A DNA stretch of 64,000 nt from Stutzerimonas stutzeri (GCF_002890895.1 NZ_POUL01000012.1:1-64000); one strand, 5' to 3'. Numbered from the stretch's first letter, positions 11,688 through 21,012 are shown. Notes: generated by a model not told the origin, from the sequence alone. Program-made: numbers and translations.

Positions 11688-11852
11688 AACACCCGCCGCC
11701 GCGAAACTCTGGCTCCGCGCAAGCAGCAATCGACATCACAAAGCCCTATCATCCGTTTGGCGGCGCCATGTCTGACGGATGAATCTCCTCACCCGGCTCG
11801 CTGTCTCCCACTATGACGACCGGGAACATTCGCATAAACGCCGAGGAAAACG

Positions 11853-14800
11853 ATGAGTACCAGCCCTGAGCCGTCCACGCCCAAGAACATGCCATTGACC
11901 CGAAGCACACTTGAGTTTCCTGTGGTCGGCATCGGCGCCTCGGCGGGTGGCATTCAGGCCCTGATGACCTTCTTCGAGCACATGCCGAACGACTGCGGCA
12001 TGGCATTCGTGGTGATCATGCACCTGTCACCCAAGCATGAGAGCAATATCGACAAGATCATTCAGAACGTCACCAAGATGCCGGTGCTACAGGTCACCCA
12101 GTCCGTAGCCATCGAGCGCAACCGTATCTACGTGATCCCGCCGGCGCTGGACCTGTCGATGAATGACGGCTATCTGCGCCTGCAGCAACCGGAGCGCGAG
12201 CGCGGCCCGCAGGTGGCCATCGACCTGTTCTTCCGCGCGCTGGCAGACGTCCATCACAGCCATGCGGTAGGCATTGTTCTCTCTGGCAGCGGCGCCGATG
12301 GCTCGGTGGGCCTGTCGCGCATCAAGGAACAAGGTGGCGTGACTCTGGCGCAGGCGCCGGAAGATGCCGAATACGAATCCATGCCCAGCAGCGCCATCGA
12401 GACCGGCATGGTCGACATCGTACTTCCCGTGGCCGAGATGCCGCAGCGACTGATCGAGCTGTCGCAGAACCTTCAGGCCTTACTCGCTCGGAAGGATCCG
12501 CTGCCAGCACTGAGTGAAATAGAGCAGCAGGACGCTGCTGATGGCGAGCTGGAATACGCCCAGGCGCTCACGCAATCCAAGCCCAACGAACTGGCGCTGC
12601 GCGAGATTCTAGCGGCCCTGCGGGCCCGCACCGGCCACGACTTCCGACACTACAAACAAGCCACGGTGTTGCGCCGTATCGAGCGGCGCATGCAGGTCAA
12701 CGCCTTGCGCGACATGCCGAGCTATGCCCGCCATCTGCAAAGCCACCCGGAAGAAACCCCGGCGCTGCTGGCCGACATGCTGATCGGGGTGACCAACTTC
12801 TTCCGTGACCGCGAGGCGTTCGAGGCACTGGAGCGCGACATCATCCCAGCGTTGTTCGAACAGAAGCAGAACTCTGAGGAAAAGTCTCTGCGCGTCTGGT
12901 CGGCGGCATGCTCAACCGGGGAAGAAGCTTACTCACTGGGCATGCTGCTGGCCGACCAAGCTGAGGTCAGCGGTGTACGCGGCGATATTCAGCTGCAGGT
13001 ATTTGCCACTGACATCGATGACCGCGCCTTGGAAACCGCTCGCGCCGGCATCTACCCGGAAGCCATCGTCACCGACGTAGCGCCCGCCAGGCTCCGACAG
13101 TATTTCGTCAAGGAACAGAACCATTTCCGCATGCAGAAGGAGCTGCGCGAGCGGATTCTGTTTGCCCGCCACAATATCCTGCGTGACCCGCCCTTCTCGC
13201 GGCTGGACCTGATCTCCTGCCGCAACCTGATGATCTACCTGGACAGGGACATCCAGGTCGAAGTGCTGCGCATGTTTCACTTCGCGCTCAACCCCGGCGG
13301 CTACCTGTTCCTCGGCAGCTCGGAAACCGCCGACGCCTGCAGCCAGCTGTTCACGCCGGTGGACAAGAAGAACCGTATCTATCGCGCCAAGGACGTGGGC
13401 TCTTCCCTGCGTCGCGCGCCAGCGGCGCCGTTTCAGGGCTTTGCCGTCAGCACTGCGCCTCGCCCGCCGCTCAGCGAGCCCTACAGGCGCAATAAGAAGT
13501 TCTCCTTCTCCGAGGTGCACCAGCGTGCCCTCGAGCAATATGCACCGCCCAGTGTGATCGTCAATCACGAAGGCGAGATCGTGCACATGTCCGACAAGGC
13601 GGGAACCTTCCTGCGCTATGTCGGCGGCGAGCCTTCACTGAACCTGACCACGCTGATTCATCCGCAGCTGCGCCTCGAATTGCGCACGGCGCTGTACCAG
13701 GCCACCCATACCGGCAAGAGCGTCGAGGCGCGGCGCGTTCGGCTGGAGCGTGACGGTCGCAACTTCTACGTGAACATGGTGGTGCGGCCGTTCCGCGATA
13801 ACGAGGCCGGCAGCGAGTACATGCTAGTGCTGTTCGACGAGGTCGAAGCCTGCATGGACAGCAGCACGCTGGAGCACCCCGATACCAAGGACAGCGTCCT
13901 GACCCAGCTCGAGGCCGAGCTGCAGCAGACCAAAGAACAGCTGCAGATCACCATGGAGCATTCGGAGACCTCCACCGAAGAGCTGCGCGCTTCCAATGAA
14001 GAGCTGCAAGCCATCAACGAAGAATTGCGTTCGGCCACCGAAGAGCTGGAGACCAGCAAGGAAGAGCTGCAGTCGATCAACGAAGAGCTCACTACGGTCA
14101 ACTTCGAACTGAAGACCAAGGTCGACGAAACCAGCAAGATCAACGATGACCTGCAAAACCTGATCTCCTCGACCGACATCGCCACGGTCTTCGTGGATCC
14201 CAAGATGCGCATCAAGTGGTTCACCCCGCGGGCGCGCGACATCTTCAACGTGATTGGTAATGACGCCGGCCGGTCACTGTTGGATATCACCCATCGCCTC
14301 GATTATCCGCTGCTTCACCAGGACGCTGCCGAGGCATTCGATGAGCTGCACCTGGTCGAGCGCGAGGTCCACAACCGCAATAACGACCGCTGGTATCTGG
14401 CGCGCTTCCTGCCCTACCGCACCCTGGACGATCGCATCCAGGGCGCCGTGCTGACCTTTATCGACATCACCGACAGGCGCCGCGCCGAAGCGCAACTCGA
14501 GGCCGGCGAAGCACACATGCGGCAACTGGCACAAAGCACAAAGGGTTACGCCATCATCACGCTGGATTGCGAAGGTGTTATCACCACCTGGAATCGCGGC
14601 GCGGAAGCCATCTTTGGCTATACGGAAATGGAAGCAATCGGCCAGACCGTCGACATGCTGTATACCGAGACGGACCGCAAGGCTGGTGTGCCGGAAGCCG
14701 AACGCGAGCGAGCCCTGAAGCAGGGGCAGGCCTCCGATGAGCGCTGGCACCTACGCCGGGATGGTTCGCAGTGCTTCTTCAGCGGCCTGGTCAACCCGTT

Positions 14801-16025
14801 GGTGGATAACGATGGCACCGTGACCGGCTTCGCCAAGATCGCCCGCGACCTCACCGAAGAGCGACAGCAGAACGCCAATCAGCAGAGCGAACTGGAAAGC
14901 ATCCAGGCCGCCAATCTGCAGAAGGACCAGTTCTTCGCGGTGCTCTCACATGAACTCAAACACCCGCTGAATCTGATTCAACTCAACACCGACCTGCTGG
15001 CCCGCTCCCAGGCCGCCAGGAACTCCCCGAGCCTGCGCAAGGCGACCCAGTCGATCCAGAATGCGGTGCGCAGTCAATCGCGGATCATCGATGACCTGAT
15101 GGACGTGTCGCGCATCCGCACCGGAAAGCTCAAGCTGCAATTCTCAACCCTGCTTTACCAAAACGTGCTGCACGGCATCGAAGCGGTATTCGCCCCGCTG
15201 GCACAGGCGGAAAGCGTCACCTTCGAGGTGTTGAAGCCCAGCCAGCCGATCTACGTCCACGCCGATCCGACGCGCCTGGACCAGATCATCTGGAACCTGC
15301 TGAACAATGCCTGGAAGTTCACCAAGGGCGGCGAACGCATCTGCATGCAACTGGAGCGCGATGGCAACCTGGCGCGCCTCGACGTGATCGACACTGGCGA
15401 AGGCATCTCCGCAGACTTCCTGCCAAAGGTCTTCGACATGTTCGGCCAGGCGGAAATGCAACATTCGCAGCGCTCCAAACATGGCCTGGGGATCGGCCTG
15501 GCGCTGGTCAAACAGCTGGTGGAAGCGCACGGCGGCCGTATCGAAGCCTTCTCCGAAGGCCTCGGCCGAGGTACACGGTTCAGTGTCTGGCTGCCGGTGC
15601 ACCTGCAAGCCGAACTGGAGCTCAGCGAACTGGGCAACGATGCTGAGATCGGTAGCCTGGCGGGCATCCGTATTCTGCTGGTCGATGACTCGGCGGATAT
15701 TCTCGAAACCCTGTGCGAACTGCTGGAAAGCGAAGGCGCCAAAGTCACCACAGCCGACGGCGGCGCGCAGGGTATCGAGCTGGCTGAACAAAGCCTGTTC
15801 GATGTGATCGTCTCCGACATCGGCATGCCGGAGATCGACGGCCACAAGATGATGACCACGATCCGCGGCGGCACGACCAATGCCGACACGCCCAGCATCG
15901 CCCTGACCGGTTACGGCACCCTGCGCGACGTGGAAAAGGCCAAGGCCGCCGGCTTTACCCTGCACCTGCGCAAACCGATCGACCTGCAAGCCCTGATCGA
16001 CGCGGTGACCCAGGCGGCGCACTAG
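11853..16025 (+). CDS. CheB-CheR-PAS-histidine kinase-receiver hybrid
   Basis: A 1390-residue cytoplasmic signalling protein with no membrane segment. Domains in order: CheB methylesterase at about 25-205 (GASAGG serine, MHLSPKHES histidine, GSGADGSVGL aspartate, so the triad looks complete); CheR methyltransferase at about 240-500 (SAACSTGEEAYSLG for SAM binding, ISCRNLMIYLD); a PAS-like region; a glutamate-rich coiled coil at about 690-770 made of repeated EEL units; two more PAS domains at about 780-1015; HisKA with phospho-acceptor H1032 (SHELKHPL); an ATPase domain (NLLNNAWKF, GLGIGLAL); and a C-terminal receiver with Asp near 1321 (SDIGMPEIDG). The start has GAGGAAAACG before the ATG. 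No chemoreceptor or CheA is adjacent, so the target of its esterase and methyltransferase domains is unknown. Confidence 0.93.
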   Translation: MSTSPEPSTPKNMPLTRSTLEFPVVGIGASAGGIQALMTFFEHMPNDCGMAFVVIMHLSPKHESNIDKIIQNVTKMPVLQVTQSVAIERNRIYVIPPALDLSMNDGYLRLQQPERERGPQVAIDLFFRALADVHHSHAVGIVLSGSGADGSVGLSRIKEQGGVTLAQAPEDAEYESMPSSAIETGMVDIVLPVAEMPQRLIELSQNLQALLARKDPLPALSEIEQQDAADGELEYAQALTQSKPNELALREILAALRARTGHDFRHYKQATVLRRIERRMQVNALRDMPSYARHLQSHPEETPALLADMLIGVTNFFRDREAFEALERDIIPALFEQKQNSEEKSLRVWSAACSTGEEAYSLGMLLADQAEVSGVRGDIQLQVFATDIDDRALETARAGIYPEAIVTDVAPARLRQYFVKEQNHFRMQKELRERILFARHNILRDPPFSRLDLISCRNLMIYLDRDIQVEVLRMFHFALNPGGYLFLGSSETADACSQLFTPVDKKNRIYRAKDVGSSLRRAPAAPFQGFAVSTAPRPPLSEPYRRNKKFSFSEVHQRALEQYAPPSVIVNHEGEIVHMSDKAGTFLRYVGGEPSLNLTTLIHPQLRLELRTALYQATHTGKSVEARRVRLERDGRNFYVNMVVRPFRDNEAGSEYMLVLFDEVEACMDSSTLEHPDTKDSVLTQLEAELQQTKEQLQITMEHSETSTEELRASNEELQAINEELRSATEELETSKEELQSINEELTTVNFELKTKVDETSKINDDLQNLISSTDIATVFVDPKMRIKWFTPRARDIFNVIGNDAGRSLLDITHRLDYPLLHQDAAEAFDELHLVEREVHNRNNDRWYLARFLPYRTLDDRIQGAVLTFIDITDRRRAEAQLEAGEAHMRQLAQSTKGYAIITLDCEGVITTWNRGAEAIFGYTEMEAIGQTVDMLYTETDRKAGVPEAERERALKQGQASDERWHLRRDGSQCFFSGLVNPLVDNDGTVTGFAKIARDLTEERQQNANQQSELESIQAANLQKDQFFAVLSHELKHPLNLIQLNTDLLARSQAARNSPSLRKATQSIQNAVRSQSRIIDDLMDVSRIRTGKLKLQFSTLLYQNVLHGIEAVFAPLAQAESVTFEVLKPSQPIYVHADPTRLDQIIWNLLNNAWKFTKGGERICMQLERDGNLARLDVIDTGEGISADFLPKVFDMFGQAEMQHSQRSKHGLGIGLALVKQLVEAHGGRIEAFSEGLGRGTRFSVWLPVHLQAELELSELGNDAEIGSLAGIRILLVDDSADILETLCELLESEGAKVTTADGGAQGIELAEQSLFDVIVSDIGMPEIDGHKMMTTIRGGTTNADTPSIALTGYGTLRDVEKAKAAGFTLHLRKPIDLQALIDAVTQAAH

Positions 16026-16109
16026 CCCGGGCGCGCGACGGCTCGCTGCTCTTCACAGCAGTGAGCCCGTGCACCACACAGGGGGTCAACTGCGCACGAG
16101 TGGCTTTGC

Positions 16110-16211
16110 GTAGGAGCGAGGGGGACGCCGAGTCCTTGCTCGCGAACCGCGACGACGACGCAGCGCCGATGCTTCGGCCGATCTCCGCTTCGCCAGCAAG
16201 CTGGCTCCTAC
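16110..16211. repeat. inverted pair of GTAGGAGCGA-type REP elements
   Basis: A GTAGGAGCGA element on the plus strand at 16110 is answered by a CTGGCTCCTAC element on the minus strand ending at 16211, with a CTTGCTCGCGA half in between. This is the GTAG-headed palindrome family typical of Pseudomonas intergenic DNA. It lies between the convergent ends of the hybrid kinase and phhR, a usual REP location. Confidence 0.65.
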
Positions 16212-16237
16212 AGACAGGTGCTGCGCCGCAACGGCGA

Positions 16238-17794
16238 TCAGCCTTCCTTGCCAATCCCGTAGCCCCGCAGCTTGTTGGCCACGGTGGTGTGCGAAACGCC
16301 AAGGCGTTTGCCCAGCAGCCGGCTGCTCGGATGGCGTTGATACAACTCCTGCAGCACGGCCTTTTCGAAGCGGCCGACAATGCTGTCCAGATCGCCGTCC
16401 AGCGAGAAGTCACCCAACGGTTGCGGTGAACCGTAATCCGGCAGGCGAATGTGTTCGGGTTTGATCACCCCGCCCTCGCACAGCGAAACCGCCTGGAACA
16501 GCGTGTTCTCCAGCTGCCGCACGTTACCTGGCCAGTGATAGCCGGCCAGCCGCTCCAGCGCCTTCGGTGACAGGCTCGGCAAGGCGCAGCCGATCTGCCG
16601 GCTGGCCTGATCGAGAAAATGCAGCACCAGCGGTTCCAGCCCATCCACGCATTCGCGCAGCGGCGGAATGTGCAGCGAGAGGACGTTGAGCCGGTGATAC
16701 AGGTCCTGGCGAAACTCGCCCTTGGCACAGAGTTCGGACAGATCCAGTTGCGTGGCGCAGATCACCCGCACGTCGAGATAAACCTCCTCATCACTGCCCA
16801 CCCGTCGAAAGCAGCCGTCCTGCAGGAAGCGCACGAGCTTGGCCTGCAAACGTGTGCTCATTTCGCCAACCCCGTCGAGGAACAGGGTGCCGCCGGTGGT
16901 CAGCTCCAGCAGACCGAGTTTGCCTTCCGGGCGTGCCCCTTCAAAGGCGCCAGGGCCGTAGCCGAACAGCTCGGTCTCGGCCATGGATTCCGGCAGGCCG
17001 GCGCAATTGAGCGCCATGAACGGCGACTGCCCCCGCGGGCTGGACAGGTGACAGGCGCGCGCCAGCAGCTCCTTGCCGGTGCCGGTTTCGCCTTCGATCA
17101 GCAACGGCGCATCCAGCGGCGCCATGCGGCGTGCTTCACGGACCACGGCGGCCATCACTTTGGAGCTCTGGAAAATACTGTCGAAGCCGCGCAGTTCCTG
17201 CTTGCGCACGTTATAGATGCGTTCACCGACGCGGTCAGCACGGTGCAGCGTGAGCACGGCGCCTGCCAGGGCTTCATTGTCATCGTGCTCCGACTGCAAC
17301 GGCGCGATGTCGGCGAGAAACACATCGCCCTTGATGGTGACGCGCAGGCCGTTGATGCGTGCCTTGTTCGCTCGCACCAGCTCCGGCAGGTCGAAATCCT
17401 CGGCGTAGCGCGACAGGCTCATGCCCGGCACCTCATCCACGCGAACCCCGAGCAGCTGCGCCGCGGCACGGTTGGCGGCGACGATGGCACCGGCCATGTC
17501 GATGGAGAGCACTGGAAACTCCAGCGCGCCGAGCAGCGCATTGAGTTCCAGCGAGTGCCGCTCGCTGGGCATCAGGCCGACCTTGCGCACCTCGAACACG
17601 CCTTGCAGCGCCTCGATCTTCGGTCGCAGCGCCTGTAGCTGCAGGTTCATCAGGTTGGGGCAATGCAGGTAAACGGCGTTACCGTGCTCGCCCCCCACTT
17701 CGCCGCGCGCCACGTTGATCCCGTAGTCGACCAGCAGTTCGAGCATGTCACGGAGGATGCCAATGCGGTTCTGACAATGAATCTTGATACGCAT
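16238..17794 (-). CDS. phhR: PhhR, TyrR-type regulator of aromatic amino acid catabolism
   Basis: A 518-residue regulator: N-terminal ACT domain (about 1-70, opening MRIKIHCQNRIGILRDMLEL), PAS domain (about 78-140), AAA+ domain (about 205-435; Walker A GETGTGKE near 232, Walker B-like GGTLFLDGVGEM) and a C-terminal Fis-type helix-turn-helix (GKRLGVSHTTVANKLRGYG). It senses phenylalanine and tyrosine and activates the divergent phhABC genes. The loop that contacts sigma-54 in true NtrC-type activators (GAFTGA) reads GAFEGA here, so the key Thr is missing; TyrR of E. coli also lacks it. An AACAACAA element lies 18 bases upstream of the start on the coding strand. Confidence 0.93.
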   Translation of the reverse strand: MRIKIHCQNRIGILRDMLELLVDYGINVARGEVGGEHGNAVYLHCPNLMNLQLQALRPKIEALQGVFEVRKVGLMPSERHSLELNALLGALEFPVLSIDMAGAIVAANRAAAQLLGVRVDEVPGMSLSRYAEDFDLPELVRANKARINGLRVTIKGDVFLADIAPLQSEHDDNEALAGAVLTLHRADRVGERIYNVRKQELRGFDSIFQSSKVMAAVVREARRMAPLDAPLLIEGETGTGKELLARACHLSSPRGQSPFMALNCAGLPESMAETELFGYGPGAFEGARPEGKLGLLELTTGGTLFLDGVGEMSTRLQAKLVRFLQDGCFRRVGSDEEVYLDVRVICATQLDLSELCAKGEFRQDLYHRLNVLSLHIPPLRECVDGLEPLVLHFLDQASRQIGCALPSLSPKALERLAGYHWPGNVRQLENTLFQAVSLCEGGVIKPEHIRLPDYGSPQPLGDFSLDGDLDSIVGRFEKAVLQELYQRHPSSRLLGKRLGVSHTTVANKLRGYGIGKEG

Positions 17795-17812
17795 GCAAGG
17801 GTGCCTTTGGGC

Positions 17813-17820
17813 TTGTTGTT
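17813..17820 (-). promoter_or_regulatory. A-rich CA motif in the phhR leader
   Basis: AACAACAA on the phhR strand, 18 bases before its ATG. It matches the AAnAAnAA element bound by Hfq with Crc in Pseudomonas; binding here is inferred. Confidence 0.55.
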
Positions 17821-17860
17821 ATAAGCGGGATCAGATTTTCTGCTGATCACCGTTGATTTT

Positions 17861-17878
17861 CGTCAAGATTATTTGACA
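17861..17878. promoter_or_regulatory. PhhR/TyrR box 1
   Basis: CGTCAA-N6-TTGACA, a near-perfect palindrome that matches the TyrR-type consensus TGTAAA-N6-TTTACA at 9 of 12 fixed positions, including the six-base spacer. It lies between phhR and phhA, 66 bases from the phhR start. Confidence 0.6.
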
Positions 17879-17922
17879 GATGCGCCCGCGAGCAAGGGGA
17901 TGTTTGCCTCAATACATCCGAT

Positions 17923-17940
17923 TGTAATCATTTCGTTACG
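17923..17940. promoter_or_regulatory. PhhR/TyrR box 2
   Basis: TGTAAT-N6-GTTACG, 9 of 12 matches to TGTAAA-N6-TTTACA. It begins 62 bases to the right of box 1, which is close to six helical turns, so both boxes could face the same side of the DNA. Confidence 0.55.
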
Positions 17941-18023
17941 AACACAAGTGCCGCCTCGTGCCTCTTACTGCGTTAATGGACTCGCCAGAGCGGTGGCAGC
18001 GCGTTCAGATGGAGCCATTCCAT

Positions 18024-18031
18024 AACAACAA
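18024..18031 (+). promoter_or_regulatory. A-rich CA motif in the phhA leader
   Basis: AACAACAA within ATAACAACAAAG, 33 bases before the phhA ATG. The same ATAACAACAA string occurs in the phhR leader on the other strand. A candidate Hfq/Crc site. Confidence 0.5.
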
Positions 18032-18064
18032 AGACTCAGGCGGCCGCCCCGCTCAGGAGGTCAG

Positions 18065-18850
18065 ATGAAAGCCACTCAATACGTTGCCCGCGAACCGGAT
18101 GCGCAAGGCCACATCCACTATCCGGACAGCGAACACGCGGTTTGGCAAACCCTGATTGAACGTCAGCTGAAACTGCTCGATGGCCGCGCTTGCCAGGAGT
18201 ATCTGGACGGCATCGAACAGCTCGCACTGCCCCATGACCGCATCCCTCAACTGGGCGAAATCAACCGCGTGCTGGAGGCGACCACCGGCTGGCAGGTCGC
18301 CCGGGTGCCGGCGCTGATACCCTTTCAGACCTTTTTCGAGCTGCTGGCCAGCAAGCGCTTTCCGGTCGCCACCTTCATCCGCACCCCGCAAGAGCTGGAT
18401 TACCTGCAGGAGCCTGACGTCTTTCACGAGATCTTTGGCCATTGCCCGCTGCTGACCAACCCCTGGTTCGCCGAATTCACTCACACCTACGGCCAGCTCG
18501 GCCTCAAGGCGACCAAGGAAGAGCGCGTCTACCTGGCGCGGCTGTATTGGATGACCATCGAGTTCGGCCTGGTGGAGACTTCAGCTGGCCAACGTATCTA
18601 CGGCGGAGGCATCCTCTCCTCGCCGAAGGAAACGCTCTACAGTCTTTCCGGCGAGCCCGAGCACCAAGTGTTTGATGTAGTCGAAGCCATGCGTACGCCG
18701 TACCGCATCGACATCCTGCAGCCGGTGTACTTCGTCTTGCCGGAGCTCAAGCGACTGTTCGATGTGGCCCATGAAGACATCATGGCGCACGTACGCAACG
18801 CCATGCAGCTGGGCCTGCACCGGCCGAAGTTTCCACCAAAAGCGGCGTAG
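18065..18850 (+). CDS. phhA: phenylalanine 4-monooxygenase
   Basis: A 261-residue bacterial phenylalanine hydroxylase that converts phenylalanine to tyrosine with oxygen, Fe(II) and a reduced pterin. The metal-binding 2-His-1-carboxylate triad is visible: FHEIFGHCPLL near residues 120-130 gives both histidines and WMTIEFGLV near residue 163 gives the glutamate. The substrate/pterin segment is complete and the length is that of the single-domain bacterial enzyme without the ACT domain of animals. A strong AGGAGG precedes the ATG. phhB and phhC follow after a 269 bp repeat-filled spacer. The last three bases of its stop codon belong to a GTAGGGTGG repeat, so the repeat starts inside the gene. 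Confidence 0.97.
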   Translation: MKATQYVAREPDAQGHIHYPDSEHAVWQTLIERQLKLLDGRACQEYLDGIEQLALPHDRIPQLGEINRVLEATTGWQVARVPALIPFQTFFELLASKRFPVATFIRTPQELDYLQEPDVFHEIFGHCPLLTNPWFAEFTHTYGQLGLKATKEERVYLARLYWMTIEFGLVETSAGQRIYGGGILSSPKETLYSLSGEPEHQVFDVVEAMRTPYRIDILQPVYFVLPELKRLFDVAHEDIMAHVRNAMQLGLHRPKFPPKAA

Positions 18851-19081
18851 GGTGGAAAACTGCAAAGCATTTTCCACGCGTCCGTTTCGTTCCCAACGAC
18901 GTCTCCCGGCGGCGCCGGTCGTTCTGACCAATTGGTGGATGAGCCTCTGGGCGCCATCCACCCTACGGTTGCTCGGCAATGCGGCGGACAGGCCCCACGC
19001 GTGGACAAGCCTGCGGCGTTGTCCACCCTACGCTGCTTAACTCTCATCAACCCCATCACGTAGGGTGGGCTTTAGCCCACC
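18847..19081. repeat. cluster of GTAGGGTGG-type REP palindromes between phhA and phhB
   Basis: Four related units fill the spacer: a forward unit from 18847 (GTAGGGTGGAAAA ... TTTTCCAC), a reverse unit ending in CCACCCTAC at about 18964, another reverse unit ending in CCACCCTAC at about 19031, and a forward perfect hairpin at 19060-19081 (GTAG then GGTGGGCT, loop, AGCCCACC). The GTAG tetranucleotide placed just before a hairpin is the layout of REP elements mobilised by TnpA-REP (RAYT) transposases. The phhB ribosome site comes 30 bases after the last unit. Confidence 0.75.
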
Positions 19082-19119
19082 GATCCAATCAACCAACCGA
19101 TTACCACAAGGACCCAACC

Positions 19120-19476
19120 ATGACCGCCCTCACCCAAGCCCACTGCGAAGCCTGCCGCGCCGACGCACCCAAGGTATCCGATGACGAATTGGCCGAGCTG
19201 ATCAAGCAGATCCCGGACTGGAACATCGAAACCCGCGACGGCCACATGGAGCTGGAGAAGGTCTTCTTGTTCAAGAACTTCAAGCACGCTCTGGCTTTTA
19301 CCAACGCCGTCGGCGAGATTGCCGAAGCCGAGGGCCACCACCCCGGCCTGCTCACCGAATGGGGCAAGGTCACCGTGACCTGGTGGAGCCACTCGATCAA
19401 AGGTCTGCATCGCAACGACTTCATCATGGCCGCGCGCACCGACGAGGTCGCGAAAAACGCCGAGGGTCGCAAGTGA
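19120..19476 (+). CDS. phhB: pterin-4-alpha-carbinolamine dehydratase
   Basis: A 118-residue protein that dehydrates 4a-hydroxytetrahydropterin formed by PhhA, so that the cofactor can be recycled. The family motif [20 protein letters not shown] near residue 70 has the paired His and the following strand; [13 protein letters not shown] closes the protein. The ATG at 19120 has AAGGA seven bases upstream; the longer frame to the left runs through the repeat cluster and is not coding. Its TGA overlaps the GTG start of phhC. Confidence 0.95.
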   Translation: MTALTQAHCEACRADAPKVSDDELAELIKQIPDWNIETRDGHMELEKVFLFKNFKHALAFTNAVGEIAEAEGHHPGLLTEWGKVTVTWWSHSIKGLHRNDFIMAARTDEVAKNAEGRK

Positions 19477-20669
19477 AGCAGTTCGCTGACGTGGCGCGGG
19501 TACCTGGCGACCCGATTCTCGGTCTGCTCGATGCCTATCGCGCCGATCCCAACCCGGCCAAGCTCGACCTCGGTGTCGGCGTCTACAAGGATGCCCTCGG
19601 CCTGACGCCGATCCCCAAGGCCGTAAAGCTGGCCGAGCAGCGGCTGATCGACAGCGAACAGACCAAAAGCTACATCGGCGGCCACGGTGATCCGCTGTTC
19701 GGCGAGCAGCTGTTGCAGCTGGTGCTCGGTGAAGGCTCACCGGCGCTGGTCGAACACCGCGCAGGCTGCACCCAGACACCCGGCGGTACCGGCGCGCTGC
19801 GGCTGGTGGGCGATTTCATCGCCAAGTGCCTGCCGGGCCGCAGCCTCTGGCTCAGCGACCCGACCTGGCCGATCCACGAAACCCTGTTCGCCGCGGCCCG
19901 CTTGAAGGTCGAGCATTATCCCTACGTCGACGCGCAGAACAGGCTGGACGTGCCGGCCATGCTCGCCGCGCTGGAGCAGATCCCCAGCGGTGACGTGGTA
20001 CTGCTGCACGCCTGCTGTCACAACCCCACCGGCTACGATCTGAGCCGGGACGACTGGCGCCAGGTACTCGAGATCGTGCGCCGCCGCGAGCTGTTGCCGC
20101 TGTTCGATTTCGCCTATCAGGGTTTTGGCGACGGCCTGGATGAAGATGCCTGGGCTGTCCGCCTGTTTGTCGAAGCGTTGCCCGAGGTGCTGATCACCAG
20201 TTCCTGCTCGAAGAATTTCGGTCTGTACCGCGAACGCACCGGTGCGCTGATCGTGGTCGCCGCTGACGGCGAGTCGCTGATCGATGTGCGCAGCCAGTTC
20301 GCCTCGGTGGCGCGCAACCTCTGGTCGACACCGCCTTCTCACGGCGCTGCTGTAGTGGCGACGATTCTCTCCAACCCCGAATTGCGTCAGCTCTGGCAGC
20401 AGGAAGTCGCCGCCAAACGCGAGCGCATCGCCGGTTTGCGCCAGGGGCTGGTGGAAGCGCTTGCGCCCTATGGGTTGGCCGAGCGCTTTGCGCATATCGC
20501 GCAACAACGCGGGATGTTCTCCTACACCGGCCTCACCGCCGAGCAGGTGCTGCGCCTGCGGCGAGAGGATGCGGTGTATCTGGTCGAAAGCGGGCGGGCG
20601 AATATCGCCGGACTGGACGCTGCACGGCTTGATCAATTGGCGGCGGCCATCGCCCGCGTTACCGGCTGA
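19473..20669 (+). CDS. phhC: aromatic-amino-acid aminotransferase
   Basis: A 398-residue class I PLP aminotransferase that moves the amino group of tyrosine or phenylalanine to 2-oxoglutarate. The opening [17 protein letters not shown] and [10 protein letters not shown] are those of the aspartate/aromatic subgroup. [13 protein letters not shown] near residue 185, the PLP lysine in [16 protein letters not shown] near residue 248 and the substrate Arg near the C-terminus are present. The GTG start at 19473 overlaps the phhB stop (GTGA), giving tight coupling. This completes phenylalanine to 4-hydroxyphenylpyruvate; the later homogentisate genes are not in this window. Confidence 0.93.
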   Translation: MKQFADVARVPGDPILGLLDAYRADPNPAKLDLGVGVYKDALGLTPIPKAVKLAEQRLIDSEQTKSYIGGHGDPLFGEQLLQLVLGEGSPALVEHRAGCTQTPGGTGALRLVGDFIAKCLPGRSLWLSDPTWPIHETLFAAARLKVEHYPYVDAQNRLDVPAMLAALEQIPSGDVVLLHACCHNPTGYDLSRDDWRQVLEIVRRRELLPLFDFAYQGFGDGLDEDAWAVRLFVEALPEVLITSSCSKNFGLYRERTGALIVVAADGESLIDVRSQFASVARNLWSTPPSHGAAVVATILSNPELRQLWQQEVAAKRERIAGLRQGLVEALAPYGLAERFAHIAQQRGMFSYTGLTAEQVLRLRREDAVYLVESGRANIAGLDAARLDQLAAAIARVTG

Positions 20670-20694
20670 TCACACGCCACTCGCTCGAAGCCCG

Positions 20695-20730
20695 GAGACC
20701 GGCCGACACGGCCGATCTCTGCGTTTTCCG
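20695..20730 (+). terminator. intrinsic terminator after phhC
   Basis: An 11 bp stem with one mismatch (arms 20695-20705 and 20709-20719) and a 3-base loop, followed within ten bases by TTTT. It begins 26 bases after the phhC stop codon. Confidence 0.7.
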
Positions 20731-21012
20731 GCTCGGTTCAACATCAACGCCCTCCCCGCGCGTCAAGCGAACCGCCAACCGAGCGCGCCCGTCTCGCCCC
20801 ATCCACCCGCCCGTAAAGCACCTTTCTGAAGGTCTGGAACTCAGACGCCGCTTTTATGTCGTAGCATTTGGCCATCATGCTGAGTCGATTCTGGCCTACC
20901 ATATAGCCCTGCTATCTATTCCGGTGTGACTGACCGGTCCGGTGACGAACGGGCTCTAGCGAAAGCCAGGGTAGCCGCTATCTTCAGCAATAGGTTTCGA
21001 ACGAGCTCGCCC
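20731..21012. other. leader region of the EAL protein gene
   Basis: About 280 bases between the phhC terminator and the EAL gene. It contains a possible GTG start at 20926 in frame with the EAL gene and presumably the promoter, but no element could be assigned with confidence. Confidence 0.35.

Noticed and set aside
15144-16022. 292-residue minus-strand ORF over the hybrid kinase C-terminus
   Set aside because: Opposite the clearly coding receiver and kinase domains; low-complexity antisense composition.
17941-18064. Sigma-54 promoter upstream of phhA (TGGCAGCGCG near 17995)
   Set aside because: Only the GG part fits; the -12 GC is missing at the right spacing.
20926-21012. Upstream GTG start for the EAL protein
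   Set aside because: Possible, but the added 29 residues are not domain-like; the ATG at 21013 is the simpler start. Left as a note in the feature.
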